A stretch of 64,000 nucleotides of DNA from Motiliproteus sp. SC1-56 (GTDB lineage Bacteria; Pseudomonadota; Gammaproteobacteria; Pseudomonadales; Balneatricaceae): assembly GCF_017309075.1 (NCBI RefSeq), contig NZ_JAEMGS010000002.1, positions 248,001-312,000 on the forward strand, in the 5' to 3' direction. How positions within the stretch are numbered: the first letter of the stretch is position 1; each line of letters opens with the position of its first letter. A model generated the notes under the pieces. That model saw nothing but the letters and a program-made list of their open reading frames with translations, was not told the DNA's origin and searched no databases. The position numbers were made by a program, and so were the translations under genes. Shown in pieces: positions 1 through 8,600 of the stretch.

Positions 1-1
1 T

Positions 2-367
2 CCCTTTCACGCCCGTTCCCTGCCTAACGCGCTGGCCTTCATGGGCGGGGCGCTCTCTATCGCCCTGCTGGTGAGCGGGCGGCGTGATCGGGCGCATCGG
101 CTGCAGCTCGGCGGCTATGACTTCTTTCTGGTGGGTGCACTGCTGGCCCTGGTGGCGCTTTTCGGTATCGCCTTAACCTGGCTTGGCTTTCTGGTTTCCA
201 CCGTATTGTTCTTAATCGGCGGTTACTGGCTGCTCGGCGAGCGCCGTATCCGGGTTCTGTTGCTGGCTTCGGTGCCTTTCGGTGTCGGCATCTGGTTTGT
301 CTTGTCCCAGTTGCTGGATATCTATCTGGCGCCGGGACGGCTGTTTAGTTACCTGTTTGGAGGCTGA
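2..367 (+). CDS. tctB: Tripartite tricarboxylate transporter small membrane subunit TctB (5' truncated)
   Basis: The reading frame is open to the left edge of the window, so the N-terminus is missing; 121 residues plus stop are visible against about 150 for the family. Hydrophobic stretches around visible residues 13–22, 40–60, 62–78 and 85–105 fit the four-helix TctB subunit, which pairs with TctA in the inner membrane for secondary, binding-protein-dependent uptake of carboxylates. The stop lies 3 bases before tctA, which makes the family assignment strong even though the sequence is poorly conserved. The solute-binding protein TctC is not visible and is expected to the left. The substrate cannot be read from this sequence. 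Confidence 0.85.
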   Translation, partial: PFHARSLPNALAFMGGALSIALLVSGRRDRAHRLQLGGYDFFLVGALLALVALFGIALTWLGFLVSTVLFLIGGYWLLGERRIRVLLLASVPFGVGIWFVLSQLLDIYLAPGRLFSYLFGG

Positions 368-370
368 TCC

Positions 371-1912
371 ATGTTAGACGGAATCATGACCGGGCTGACC
401 ACGGCGGTGATGCCCTTCAACGTGATGATGGTGGTGGTCGGCTGCTTCGCGGGCACCTTTATCGGCATGCTGCCGGGGCTGGGCCCGATATCGGCGGTCG
501 CGCTGATGATCCCCATTACTTACGGCCTGGACCCGGCGTCGGGTATCATTCTCATGGCCGGGGTCTATTATGGCGCCGTGTTTGGCGGCTCTACCTCATC
601 CATTCTGATTAACGCCCCGGGCTGTGCCAGCACCGTGGCCTCCGCCTTCGACGGCTACCCGCTGGCCCAGCAGAAGCAGGCCGGCAAAGCCCTGGCCCTG
701 GCGGCTTACTCCTCGTTTACCGGGGGCACCATTGGCGCCCTGATCCTGCTGTTCGCGGCCCCGGCCCTGGCCAGTGTTTCGCTGAGCTTCCAGTCCGGTG
801 ATTACTTCGCTCTGATGGTGCTGGGCCTGACCGCCGTGGCCGCGTTCTCCGGCCGGGGGCAGGTGCTTAAAGCACTGATCATGACGGTTTTCGGCCTGAT
901 GATCGCCACGGTCGGTACCGACATTACGTCGGGGGCGCCGCGGTATACCTTTGGCAGCATTGACCTGATTGACGGCATCAGCTTCCTGTTACTGGCAATG
1001 GCCACCTTCGCGCTGACCGAAGTGGTGATGACCGTGCTCAAGGGGCAGCACCGGGAGCCTGAGCCGGAAATGGACATGAAGTCCCTGGGAAGCATGAAAT
1101 TGAGCCGGGAGGAGGTGAAAGAGGTTGCCCCCACGATCGCTCGCTCTTCGGTGTTTGGCTTTATCGTCGGCGTGCTGCCCGGTGCCGGCGCGACCATCGC
1201 CTCCTTCCTGGCCTATGGCTTTGAGCGCAACCTGGCCTCGGCCAAGGAGAGGCTGAAATTCGGCAAGGGCGCGCTGCGCGGGCTGGCGGCGCCGGAGTCG
1301 GCCAACAACGCCGCGTCCACGGGCTCCTTCGTGCCCCTGCTGACGCTGGGTATTCCGGGCTCCGGCACCACGGCCATCATGCTCGGTGCCTTGATCGCCT
1401 ACGGTATTCAGCCTGGGCCGCGGCTGTTCGTGGACAACCCGGACGTGTTCTGGTCGGTGATCATCTCCATGTACTTCGGTAACCTGGTGCTGCTGATCCT
1501 CAACCTGCCGCTGATTCCCTATATTTCGCGGTTGCTGGTGATCCCTCGGCCGATCCTGATCCCGCTGATCCTGTTCTTCTCGATCACCGGGGTCTACCTG
1601 GTCAGCTTCAACACCTTTGATATCCAGATGATGGTGTTTATCACGGTGGCGGCGATCTTCCTCAAGCTGCTGGAATTTCCCATGGCGCCGATGCTGCTGG
1701 GCTTTATCCTGGGCGGCATCATGGAGAAAAACCTCAGTCGCGCGCTGACCCTGAGCGACGGCAGCCTCGCTTTCCTCTGGGAGCGGCCGTTGACGCTGAC
1801 CATCATGGTGCTGGCAATTACCATGCTGCTGCTGCCGCTGTTCGGGCAGTTGCGCCGGCGGCTGTTCGCCGGCCGGGGGCCGGAGGTGGCCTCCAGCGAG
1901 GGTGAAGGCTAA
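371..1912 (+). CDS. tctA: Tripartite tricarboxylate transporter large membrane subunit TctA
   Basis: This 513-residue, almost wholly hydrophobic protein has the typical length and about 11–12 membrane segments of TctA. Two related glycine-rich loops, GMLPGLGP near residue 32 and GVLPGAGA near residue 265, are the paired signature of the two halves of the family. It forms the transport channel with TctB and takes substrate from a periplasmic TctC protein. It starts 3 bases after tctB, indicating one transcript, and is followed by a strong hairpin with a T-run. Citrate or another di/tricarboxylate is usual for the family, but many members carry other carboxylates, so the substrate is unassigned. 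Confidence 0.93.
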   Translation: MLDGIMTGLTTAVMPFNVMMVVVGCFAGTFIGMLPGLGPISAVALMIPITYGLDPASGIILMAGVYYGAVFGGSTSSILINAPGCASTVASAFDGYPLAQQKQAGKALALAAYSSFTGGTIGALILLFAAPALASVSLSFQSGDYFALMVLGLTAVAAFSGRGQVLKALIMTVFGLMIATVGTDITSGAPRYTFGSIDLIDGISFLLLAMATFALTEVVMTVLKGQHREPEPEMDMKSLGSMKLSREEVKEVAPTIARSSVFGFIVGVLPGAGATIASFLAYGFERNLASAKERLKFGKGALRGLAAPESANNAASTGSFVPLLTLGIPGSGTTAIMLGALIAYGIQPGPRLFVDNPDVFWSVIISMYFGNLVLLILNLPLIPYISRLLVIPRPILIPLILFFSITGVYLVSFNTFDIQMMVFITVAAIFLKLLEFPMAPMLLGFILGGIMEKNLSRALTLSDGSLAFLWERPLTLTIMVLAITMLLLPLFGQLRRRLFAGRGPEVASSEGEG

Positions 1913-1934
1913 GGCGCCCCTGGGCACGCAATCA

Positions 1935-1971
1935 CCGTCGGCATCGGGTAACCGGGCCGGCGGTTTTTTTT
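1935..1971 (+). terminator. Intrinsic terminator after tctBA
   Basis: CCGTCGGC (1935–1942) pairs with GCCGGCGG (1956–1963), with one G–U pair, around a 13-base loop and is followed at once by eight T (1964–1971). It sits 23 bases after the tctA stop and closes that operon. Confidence 0.75.
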
Positions 1972-2108
1972 GCCCGGAAGAAACGCCGAGGGGTGGCGTT
2001 GCACGACGGGTGGGCTGGCGGATGAAGGTTGGACACGGTGCCCGGCTGCAAGATCGCGGGGTATAGCTGGTGCGGTGCTTTGGGGAAGGGGGGAGGAGAG
2101 GGGAAGTA

Positions 2109-2127
2109 AGGGCCCCGGCGGGGCCCT
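2109..2127 (-). terminator. Hairpin after the DAHP synthase gene
   Basis: AGGGCCCC and GGGGCCCT form a perfect 8-bp stem with a 3-base loop, 14 bases beyond the stop of the minus-strand DAHP synthase gene. The T-tract on the minus strand is poor (TTACTT), so termination strength is uncertain. Confidence 0.5.
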
Positions 2128-2140
2128 CGGGTGGCCGCGT

Positions 2141-3214
2141 TTAGCGGGCGCGGTGGGGCAGTACGTCGCGCAGCTTGTCGGCCATTTCCCGCAGGCTTTT
2201 CTCTGTGGTGGGCCAGTCGATGCAGGCGTCGGTAATGGAGACGCCGTACTTGAGGTCGCCCAGGTTCGCCGGGATCGACTGATTGCCCCATTCCAAGTGG
2301 CTCTCGACCATCAGGCCGATGATCGACTCGTTGCCTTCGATGATCTGGTTGGCGACGTTCTCCATCACCAGCGGCTGCAGCGCCGGGTCCTTGTTGGAGT
2401 TGGCGTGGCTGCAGTCGATCATGATGTTGGTGCTCAGGCCGTTCTTTTCCAACGCTTTTTCGCACAAGGCGACGCTGACTGAATCGTAGTTGGGCTTGCC
2501 GCCCCCGCCGCGCAGCACCACGTGGCCGTATTGGTTGCCCTTGGTGCGGATCACCGACACCTGCCCAGCGCCGTTGATGCCGAGGAAGTTGTGGGGATGG
2601 CTGACCGACTGCAGGGCGTTGATTGCAACGGTCAGGCCACCGTCGGTACCGTTTTTGAAACCGACGGCGCAGGAAAGGCCGCTGGACATCTCCCGATGGG
2701 TCTGGGACTCGGTGGTGCGGGCGCCGATGGCGGACCAGGCGATCAAATCCTGCAGGTACTGGGGTGAGATCGGGTCCAGCGCCTCGGTGGAGAGCGGTAG
2801 TCCTTTGTCGGCCAGGTCGATCAGGAGCTGACGACCGATACGCAACCCTTTTTCGATCTGGAAGGAGTCGTTGAGGTCGGGATCGTTGATCAGTCCTTTC
2901 CAGCCCACGGTGGTGCGGGGTTTCTCGAAGTAGACCCGCATGACGATATAGAGTGTGTCTTTGAGCTCATCCGCCAGCGCCTTGAGTCGCTCGCCATACT
3001 CAAGTGCCGAGTCCACGTCGTGGATGGAGCAGGGGCCCACCACGACGAACAGCCGCTTATCCTTGCCGTCGAGAATGTCGCGAATCACCTGGCGCCCTTC
3101 AAGTACTGAGCGGCGTGCGGCGTCCGTCAGCGGGATGGCGCGCTTTAGCTCCTCGGGCGTGACCAGGATGGATTGGGATTCGACGTTAAGGTCGTCAACG
3201 CGGATATCGGTCAT
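2141..3214 (-). CDS. Class I 3-deoxy-7-phosphoheptulonate (DAHP) synthase
   Basis: This cytoplasmic enzyme condenses phosphoenolpyruvate with erythrose 4-phosphate, the first step of the shikimate pathway. The protein is 357 residues, normal for the AroF/AroG/AroH class. Visible signatures are GPCSIHD (residues 60–66; Cys62 is the metal ligand position), FEKPRTTVGWKG (about 97–107), and the downstream SHANSNKDP and VESHLEWGNQ blocks. The N-terminal 40 residues correspond to the region that carries feedback inhibition in this class, but I cannot tell Phe, Tyr or Trp sensitivity by eye, so no aroF/G/H symbol is given. It stands alone, divergent from the SH3-domain gene. Confidence 0.93.
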   Translation of the reverse strand: MTDIRVDDLNVESQSILVTPEELKRAIPLTDAARRSVLEGRQVIRDILDGKDKRLFVVVGPCSIHDVDSALEYGERLKALADELKDTLYIVMRVYFEKPRTTVGWKGLINDPDLNDSFQIEKGLRIGRQLLIDLADKGLPLSTEALDPISPQYLQDLIAWSAIGARTTESQTHREMSSGLSCAVGFKNGTDGGLTVAINALQSVSHPHNFLGINGAGQVSVIRTKGNQYGHVVLRGGGGKPNYDSVSVALCEKALEKNGLSTNIMIDCSHANSNKDPALQPLVMENVANQIIEGNESIIGLMVESHLEWGNQSIPANLGDLKYGVSITDACIDWPTTEKSLREMADKLRDVLPHRAR

Positions 3215-3372
3215 TGTGGCTTCCTACTGATTTGATGCGGTGGGCGGTGTCGCGGCCTTGACGGGACGCGCGCCACCCGGGCTGAGAGCACTTTCTAACA
3301 TATTCCATCACCTTAAGGTATGGCTGGGGGTTAGACCATCGGGTGAGCCGCGAAAGGCGATGGGTAAACCGC

Positions 3373-3401
3373 TTAATCCCGGCCAGCGGGGCTGATATAA
3401 T
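3373..3401 (+). promoter_or_regulatory. Candidate sigma-70 promoter of the SH3-domain gene
   Basis: TTAATC (3373–3378) and a consensus TATAAT (3396–3401) are separated by 17 bases and lie about 60 bases before the ATG at 3460. The −10 is perfect and the −35 weak. A 10-bp palindrome ACCTTAAGGT (3310–3319) lies further upstream in the same divergent region; its role is unknown. Confidence 0.55.
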
Positions 3402-3459
3402 CGTGCGTTTAAGTTGGTCATAAGTTACTCAATTTATCCAAGGGAACGGTTCATAAAAA

Positions 3460-4035
3460 ATGCGCAACCTATTGGTCTTTTTTACATTGTTTTGGTTTTT
3501 TGGCTCCGCGGCGATGGCACAGGACTACCATGTCAGCGATGAAGTGACGGTCTTTATGCACACCGGCCCCAGCAATCAGTACCGGATCAAGGCTCGAATC
3601 AGTAGCGGTACCGCGTTGCAGGTCCTGAATCGCAATAACAGCACTGATTACGTGCAGGTGCGCACTGATAACGGCACGGAGGGGTGGATCGAAGGGCGTT
3701 TCGTCAGCGAAGGGCCGAGCATTAAGAACCGCCTGCCCCGTCTGGAATCACAACTCGCGCAGAGCCGGGAAAAAGTGACCGAGCAGGCCCAGGCGCTGGA
3801 GCAGCTACAGGCCCAGCTGGAGGAGTCCACGGCCGCCAGCGCCGAGTCGGTGGCCGAGGTGGCGCAGCTTGAGAACGAAGTCGCCCGCCTGCAACTGGAG
3901 ATTGACCGCATGGATGAGCGCAACCTGATGGGGTGGCTGATACGTGGGGGCGGAATCGCCCTGGCAGGCGTGGTACTAGGGCTGATTATTCCAAACCTGC
4001 CCAAGCGCCGGCGCCGCACCGACGAGTGGTTCTGA
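3460..4035 (+). CDS. TIGR04211-type SH3 domain / coiled-coil membrane protein
   Basis: The 191-residue protein has a signal peptide (hydrophobic residues 4–16, likely cleavage after AMA near residue 20), a bacterial SH3 domain (about 23–85, with the GWIEGRFV ending), a coiled coil rich in Glu, Gln and Leu (about 92–150), one membrane helix (about 158–177) and a short basic tail. This order matches the gammaproteobacterial family TIGR04211, whose Escherichia coli relative is YgiM. It is probably anchored in the inner membrane with the SH3 domain in the periplasm, where such domains often bind peptidoglycan or proteins. The precise function is not established. It has its own promoter and is followed by dsbD after 64 bases. 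Confidence 0.8.
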   Translation: MRNLLVFFTLFWFFGSAAMAQDYHVSDEVTVFMHTGPSNQYRIKARISSGTALQVLNRNNSTDYVQVRTDNGTEGWIEGRFVSEGPSIKNRLPRLESQLAQSREKVTEQAQALEQLQAQLEESTAASAESVAEVAQLENEVARLQLEIDRMDERNLMGWLIRGGGIALAGVVLGLIIPNLPKRRRRTDEWF

Positions 4036-4099
4036 ACTGAATTGCTGAAATTGGTTCCAATGTCCCAGTCATCATTGTGTCTAATCAGAGGCTGAAAGC

Positions 4100-5956
4100 T
4101 TGCCCGCGAACCTGATAAGCCACGGCTTGCTCCGTGTTCTAGTACTTGCTCTTGGGCTGTTGTTGATGAACGGCGCTCAGGCGTCGTTGTTCGACGACCT
4201 AGTTGGCAAGGGGGAGGGGCCGCTGCCGGTGGAAGAGGCCTACCAGCTGACGGGAGAGCCCGTGGGGGGCGGTGTCTACCGCTTAACCTGGAAGATCCAC
4301 GAAGGCTACTACCTCTACCGGGACAAAATTAAGCTCAATGCCGGCCCCGACGTCGAGGTGGTAAAGGTGGTCAAGGGGGCGGCCAAGCTCAAGGATGATC
4401 CCCTCTTCGGCGAGGTTCATGTTTACTACGACAGCGCCGAGCTGCAGGTGGCCCTGCGCAGCCTGACCGGGGCGCCGGTCGACGGTACCCTTGAGGTGGA
4501 ATACCAGGGCTGCTGGGAAGGGGGGGTCTGTTATCCTCCCGTGTCCAAACGCCTGCCGCTGTTTGATGTGCCCGTTGAAGCCGCCCCCCTGGCCGCCACG
4601 GTGGCGTCCTCTGCTCTCCAGGGTGGGGACGGGGGCGGGTTTTCGCTGTCCCTGACCGACCAGCAGCAGTACACGGCCAGTCTTGCTGCGGGCAACCTGC
4701 TGCTGACCGTTGGGCTCTTTCTGCTGGCGGGGCTGGCGCTTTCGCTGACCCCCTGCGTATTCCCCATGATTCCCATTCTCGCCAGCGTGATCGCCGGTCA
4801 GCAGGGACCGGTCAGTTCCGCCCGGGCGTTTGGGCTTTCGCTGGTTTATGTGCTCTCTATGGCGTTCACCTACACCCTGGCCGGCGTCTTTGCCGGGCTG
4901 TTTGGTGAAAACCTGCAGGCCGCGTTCCAGCAGCCCTGGATCATTGTTACCTTCAGCCTGGTGTTTGTGCTTCTGGCCGGGGCGATGTTCGGTTTTTTCG
5001 AGCTGCAGATGCCGCAATCCGTGCAGAATGCGCTTAACCGTGTCAGTCGCAGCCAGCGGGGTGGGCAGCTGACGGGGGTGGCGGTGATGGGTTTTCTCTC
5101 TGCCCTGATTGTCGGCCCCTGTGTTGCAGCCCCTCTGGCAGGTGCGTTGATTTACATCGGCCAGACCGGGGATCCTCTGCTGGGCGGTGTTGCATTGTTT
5201 GCGCTCAGTATGGGTATGGGGTTGCCGCTGATTCTGATCGGAACCTCGGCCGGGCGTCTGCTGCCTCGCGCCGGTCAGTGGATGAACCAGGTGAAATGGG
5301 GCTTTGGCATCGTTTTGCTGCTGATGGCCGTTTGGATGCTGGACCGGGTGGTGCCTGCCGTGGTGACCATGGTGTTGACCGGGGCGGTGCTGGTCTACAC
5401 CGCTATCTACCTGCGGGCGCTGGACATGCTCCCGGAGGCAGCTGGCGGCTGGAGCCGCTTTGGTAAGGCTTCGGGGATTTTGCTGCTCTTGTACGGCAGT
5501 GCGCTGCTGCTGGGGGCTGCCGCGGGGAATCGCAGCATGCTTGCTCCGCTGGAAGGCGTGGTGGCGAGTCCTGCGATAACCGCCGAGAAGGGGCAGGCCG
5601 TCGCCTTTTCCAAGGTGACCTCTGTGGCGGAGCTGGAGCCGATACTGGCCAGCGCTGAGCAGGCTGGGCGGCCGGTCATGCTGGATTTCTACGCGGATTG
5701 GTGCGTTTCCTGTAAGGAGTTGGAGGTGTTTACCTTTGCTGATGCGACGGTACGCCGGGAAATGGGACGCTTTGTTCTGGTCAAGGTGGATGTGACGGCC
5801 AACGATGATCAGTCAAAGGCGCTCTACCAACGTTATGGCATTATCGGCCCTCCGGCGTTGGTGTTCTATGACCCCCGGGGTAAGCGGCTTGATGGGCACA
5901 TGCTGGTGGGCGTGCCCAGCCCTGAGGCGTTCGCCGCGCACCTGCAGAAAATATGA
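4100..5956 (+). CDS. dsbD: Thiol:disulfide interchange protein DsbD
   Basis: DsbD carries electrons from cytoplasmic thioredoxin across the inner membrane to keep periplasmic DsbC, DsbG and CcmG reduced. All three redox modules are visible in the 618 residues: an N-terminal periplasmic domain with Cys138 and Cys144 (CWEGGVC), an eight-helix membrane domain (about 195–475) with the paired Cys219 (TPCVFP) and Cys341 (GPCVAAP), and a C-terminal thioredoxin domain with Cys535-Val-Ser-Cys538. The first 29 residues form a signal peptide. The chosen start is a TTG at 4100, needed to keep the charged N-terminus before the hydrophobic core; the next ATG (4168) would remove the signal peptide. No operon partner is visible. 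Confidence 0.94.
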   Translation: MPANLISHGLLRVLVLALGLLLMNGAQASLFDDLVGKGEGPLPVEEAYQLTGEPVGGGVYRLTWKIHEGYYLYRDKIKLNAGPDVEVVKVVKGAAKLKDDPLFGEVHVYYDSAELQVALRSLTGAPVDGTLEVEYQGCWEGGVCYPPVSKRLPLFDVPVEAAPLAATVASSALQGGDGGGFSLSLTDQQQYTASLAAGNLLLTVGLFLLAGLALSLTPCVFPMIPILASVIAGQQGPVSSARAFGLSLVYVLSMAFTYTLAGVFAGLFGENLQAAFQQPWIIVTFSLVFVLLAGAMFGFFELQMPQSVQNALNRVSRSQRGGQLTGVAVMGFLSALIVGPCVAAPLAGALIYIGQTGDPLLGGVALFALSMGMGLPLILIGTSAGRLLPRAGQWMNQVKWGFGIVLLLMAVWMLDRVVPAVVTMVLTGAVLVYTAIYLRALDMLPEAAGGWSRFGKASGILLLLYGSALLLGAAAGNRSMLAPLEGVVASPAITAEKGQAVAFSKVTSVAELEPILASAEQAGRPVMLDFYADWCVSCKELEVFTFADATVRREMGRFVLVKVDVTANDDQSKALYQRYGIIGPPALVFYDPRGKRLDGHMLVGVPSPEAFAAHLQKI

Positions 5957-6046
5957 CGCTAGCGCGGTTTTCCCTATAACTCAGCTGGTTGTATCTCGGC
6001 CTATACTGGTACACAGGAGCTAAACCCAGCCAGCGGAGTCTGTGCG

Positions 6047-6661
6047 ATGAATGGAAATCTTCGTGATTTTTTCGCCTTGCAGGATGTTTGCCGTGGGCCA
6101 GGTGACGAGGGGAGTCCGTTCAAGGCGGTGGCGCCAACGCGGTTCTACGCGCTCTCTAGTGCTCTCCTGGTTGCGGCAGGAACCTACCTCCTCGCCGTGA
6201 TCTTCTCCAGCGTTGCTGCCAGCGTGTTTGACCTGCGTACAGCGGAGCTGATCGTCCAGGTTAACTTTGTTGCGTTCTGGGTCGTCACGCTCGCAATTCT
6301 GATAGCTCCCTTTTTTCATTTGCAGCGTTATCGGGTGAAGGTGCAGGGCCGTGTCGGGCGCCTGTTTCATTACCAGGAGGCGATGGTCATTCTTGCGGGA
6401 ATGTTATTTCTTAATATTCCGCTGATGTTTCTTGCTCACGCACTCTCTCTTTACGAATCCCTGGGCCATTTCACCGCATTGGGTGATGAGGCACGCCGCT
6501 ATCTCTCCTCGGCAATGCCGTTTTATGCATTGCCGACGATAAAAGACGTAGTTGTCTGTGCCGGGTTCGGTGGGGTGTTGCTCGTGATAAAGGGGTGGGT
6601 CTTTAAGCGGGTGGCGAAGCGTTTTATCCAGGATAAGCGGTTTCGAGCGGCCCGAGGGTAG
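6047..6661 (+). CDS. Unrecognised four-helix inner-membrane protein
   Basis: I do not recognise this 204-residue protein. It has a polar N-terminus (1–30), four hydrophobic segments (about 35–57, 68–89, 109–131, 160–182) and a strongly basic C-terminal tail, so both ends are probably cytoplasmic. A charged stretch FHLQRYRVKVQGRVGRLFHY lies between helices 2 and 3. It starts at ATG 6047 after a GGAG-like sequence, 90 bases after dsbD, and ends before a bidirectional terminator. It is likely a genuine gene from its codon use and good spacing, but no function can be given. A Yip1-like protein is possible but not supported by any motif I can see. Confidence 0.65.
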   Translation: MNGNLRDFFALQDVCRGPGDEGSPFKAVAPTRFYALSSALLVAAGTYLLAVIFSSVAASVFDLRTAELIVQVNFVAFWVVTLAILIAPFFHLQRYRVKVQGRVGRLFHYQEAMVILAGMLFLNIPLMFLAHALSLYESLGHFTALGDEARRYLSSAMPFYALPTIKDVVVCAGFGGVLLVIKGWVFKRVAKRFIQDKRFRAARG

Positions 6662-6694
6662 GGAGCCGAGGCGGTGGTGGCTGGATGCAAATGT

Positions 6695-6724
6695 AAAAAA
6701 GGGCGGCCGTGGGCCGCCCTTTTT
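6695..6724. terminator. Bidirectional intrinsic terminator
   Basis: Six A, GGGCGGCC, a 3-base loop, GGCCGCCC and five T form a symmetrical hairpin between two convergent genes (stops at 6661 and 6738). It can stop transcription from both sides. Confidence 0.9.
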
Positions 6725-6737
6725 GCTGGAACCGCGC

Positions 6738-7283
6738 CTAGCGCAGGTAGTTCATGCTGATGGTCTTGAATGTCTCGGTGCCGGATTTTTCCATCCACTC
6801 GAAAGCGACCATTTCCCGCGATACGATCTGCAGCCCGCACTGCCTCATCCGCTCCAGCGCCAGTGACTTGTCTTCGGGGCTGCGCGAAGCCACGGCGTCG
6901 GCCACCACGAAGACCTCCTTGCCTTGCGCGTTGAGTTCAAGTGCGGTTTGCAGAACGCAGACATGCGCTTCCATGCCGACGATGATCACCTGCTCTCGCC
7001 CGCTGGCGTCAATTTTGTCGCGGCAGCCCGCATCGGCGGCGCAGGAAAAGTGGGTCTTGCTCATCTTGCCAGCAGCGGGGATCAGGGCGTTGATGGGCTC
7101 AACCGTGCCTCCCAGGCCCTGGGGGTATTGCTCCGAGGTAAGGACGGGTACGCCGATGATGTCGGCCACCTCCAGCAGCCACCGGCAATTCTCAATCAGG
7201 GTTTGGTGCCCGTGGACGGCGGGCACCAGCTTTTCCTGAATGTCCACCACCAGCAGGCAGGATCGTTTGGCGTTGATTAGCAT
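6738..7283 (-). CDS. Isochorismatase-family (cysteine) hydrolase
   Basis: The 181-residue protein has the family's catalytic set: Asp14 in VVDIQEKL, Lys76 in the KTHFS block, and the nucleophile Cys109 in GMEAHVCVLQT. Length and the EAHVCV motif resemble the YcaC-like, nicotinamidase-related branch rather than true isochorismatases. These enzymes hydrolyse amides or related C–N bonds in the cytoplasm, but the substrate of this branch is mostly unknown. It lies 26 bases downstream of the MaoC-type gene on the same strand, so the two may be co-transcribed; there is no obvious metabolic link between them. Confidence 0.85.
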   Translation of the reverse strand: MLINAKRSCLLVVDIQEKLVPAVHGHQTLIENCRWLLEVADIIGVPVLTSEQYPQGLGGTVEPINALIPAAGKMSKTHFSCAADAGCRDKIDASGREQVIIVGMEAHVCVLQTALELNAQGKEVFVVADAVASRSPEDKSLALERMRQCGLQIVSREMVAFEWMEKSGTETFKTISMNYLR

Positions 7284-7309
7284 GGCCGGCTCCTTGCTTT
7301 TTCGTTGGC

Positions 7310-7741
7310 TCAGTTCTCTCGTGAGTCCACCATGATGGTGGCGGCGCCGTCAGCCACTACTTTGCCGGCGACGGTGCAGGTTGTGCGCAGCTTGACGCGA
7401 CGGCGCTTGGCGTCGATCTCCTCGACGGTTGCCGTGGCTGTCACGGTTTCGCCGAACTTGACCGGGGCCTTGAATTTAAGGTTCTGGTCGAGATAGATGG
7501 CGCCCGGCCCGGGGAGGCGGGTGCCCAGTACGGCTGAGATGAGACCGGCGCTGAACATGCCGTGGACAATGCGCTCTTTGAACAGCGTCTCGGCGGCGAA
7601 TTCAGCGTTGATATGTACCGGGTTGTTGTCCCCTGTGATGCCTGCAAAGGTATAGACGTCCGATTCTGATACAGTTTTGGCGAAGGAGGCGGACATGCCG
7701 ACTTCCAGATCCTCAAGGTAATAACCGTGCAGGTCGCTCAT
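7310..7741 (-). CDS. MaoC-family (R)-specific enoyl-CoA hydratase-like protein
   Basis: This 143-residue hot-dog-fold protein has the hydratase-2 motif GDNNPVH with the catalytic Asp38 and His43. Small single-domain MaoC proteins of this length, such as PhaJ, hydrate trans-2-enoyl-CoA to (R)-3-hydroxyacyl-CoA and can feed beta-oxidation intermediates to polyhydroxyalkanoate synthesis. The N-terminal YYLEDLEVGM and the central MFSAGLISAVLG segment are standard for the family. No polyester synthase gene is in the window, so the physiological role is open. It is first in a two-gene minus-strand unit with the isochorismatase-like gene. Confidence 0.85.
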   Translation of the reverse strand: MSDLHGYYLEDLEVGMSASFAKTVSESDVYTFAGITGDNNPVHINAEFAAETLFKERIVHGMFSAGLISAVLGTRLPGPGAIYLDQNLKFKAPVKFGETVTATATVEEIDAKRRRVKLRTTCTVAGKVVADGAATIMVDSREN

Positions 7742-7914
7742 GATTGTCGATCTCCTTGGTACGACGGGAATGAAAGGCGAGTAGGATACCGCAACGCAAC
7801 ACGGCTACCAACTGTCGATCTAAGGCCGGCATTGAGGCGCGTGGTGTGTACCGGCTTGAAAAAAACGCTGTTATCCCTCACTAATGGGTACAAACAGACC
7901 GCGGGAGGGTTTTC

Positions 7915-8598
7915 TTGTACCAGCTTCTGATTTTTGACTGGGACGGCACGCTGATCGATTCAGCCGGGCGCATCGTCTCGAGCATGCAGCGGGCAGCAAG
8001 CGCGCAGGGGCTCGCGCCCCGGGGCGATGCCGCGATTCGCAATATTATAGGCCTTGGCTTGCCCGAGGCGCTTGATGCGCTTTATCCCGGAATTGAGGGG
8101 GAGGAGGTTGAGGCGATGCGCGAGCGTTACTCTCGCTATTACTTGGCTGAGGATGAACCCCCCGCATCGCTCTTTACCGGAGTTGAAGCCGGTTTGGGCC
8201 GTTTGCGCGACTCGGGTTACACCCTCGCGGTGGCAACCGGTAAAAGCCGCCGGGGGTTGGTCCAGGTGTTTGAGGAGACGGGGCTGGGGGAGCTTTTTCA
8301 TTTGAGCCGTTGTGCTGACGAGACGCGTTCCAAGCCTCATCCCATGATGCTGGAGGAGATTCTCGCCGAAACCGGGCACCCTGTTGAAAGCGCCCTGATG
8401 ATCGGAGATACGGAGTATGACCTGGAGATGGCGTCCCGTGCCGGGATGGCGTCGGTGGGGGTTAGTTATGGCGTGCATGAGCAGCAGCGTCTGCTGCGTC
8501 ATGCGCCGCAAACGGTAATCCATAGGTTTGCTGAACTGGAAACCTGGCTTGAGGGTCAAAAAAATCAAATTCAACCGCAAGCAGTAGGCGAGGATTAA
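7915..8598 (+). CDS. HAD-superfamily (subfamily IA) hydrolase
   Basis: A 227-residue phosphatase-like protein. The nucleophile motif is DWDGT (Asp8, Asp10), the middle motif ATGKSRRG lies near residue 106–113, and the magnesium-binding motif GDTEYD places Asp165 and Asp169. The cap after motif I is helical, typical of phosphoglycolate-phosphatase-like or nucleotide phosphatases. The start is TTG at 7915, forced by motif I at residue 8, with GGGAGGG just upstream. The stop lies 2 bases before the SppA-type gene, so the two are coupled, an arrangement common in Pseudomonas-like genomes next to rluC. The substrate cannot be deduced. Confidence 0.85.
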   Translation: MYQLLIFDWDGTLIDSAGRIVSSMQRAASAQGLAPRGDAAIRNIIGLGLPEALDALYPGIEGEEVEAMRERYSRYYLAEDEPPASLFTGVEAGLGRLRDSGYTLAVATGKSRRGLVQVFEETGLGELFHLSRCADETRSKPHPMMLEEILAETGHPVESALMIGDTEYDLEMASRAGMASVGVSYGVHEQQRLLRHAPQTVIHRFAELETWLEGQKNQIQPQAVGED

Positions 8599-8600
8599 GT

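Noticed and set aside
7745-7821. Direct repeat TGTCGATCT at 7745–7753 and 7813–7821
   Set aside because: Nine bases is near chance expectation for this size of region and there is no regulator nearby to explain it.
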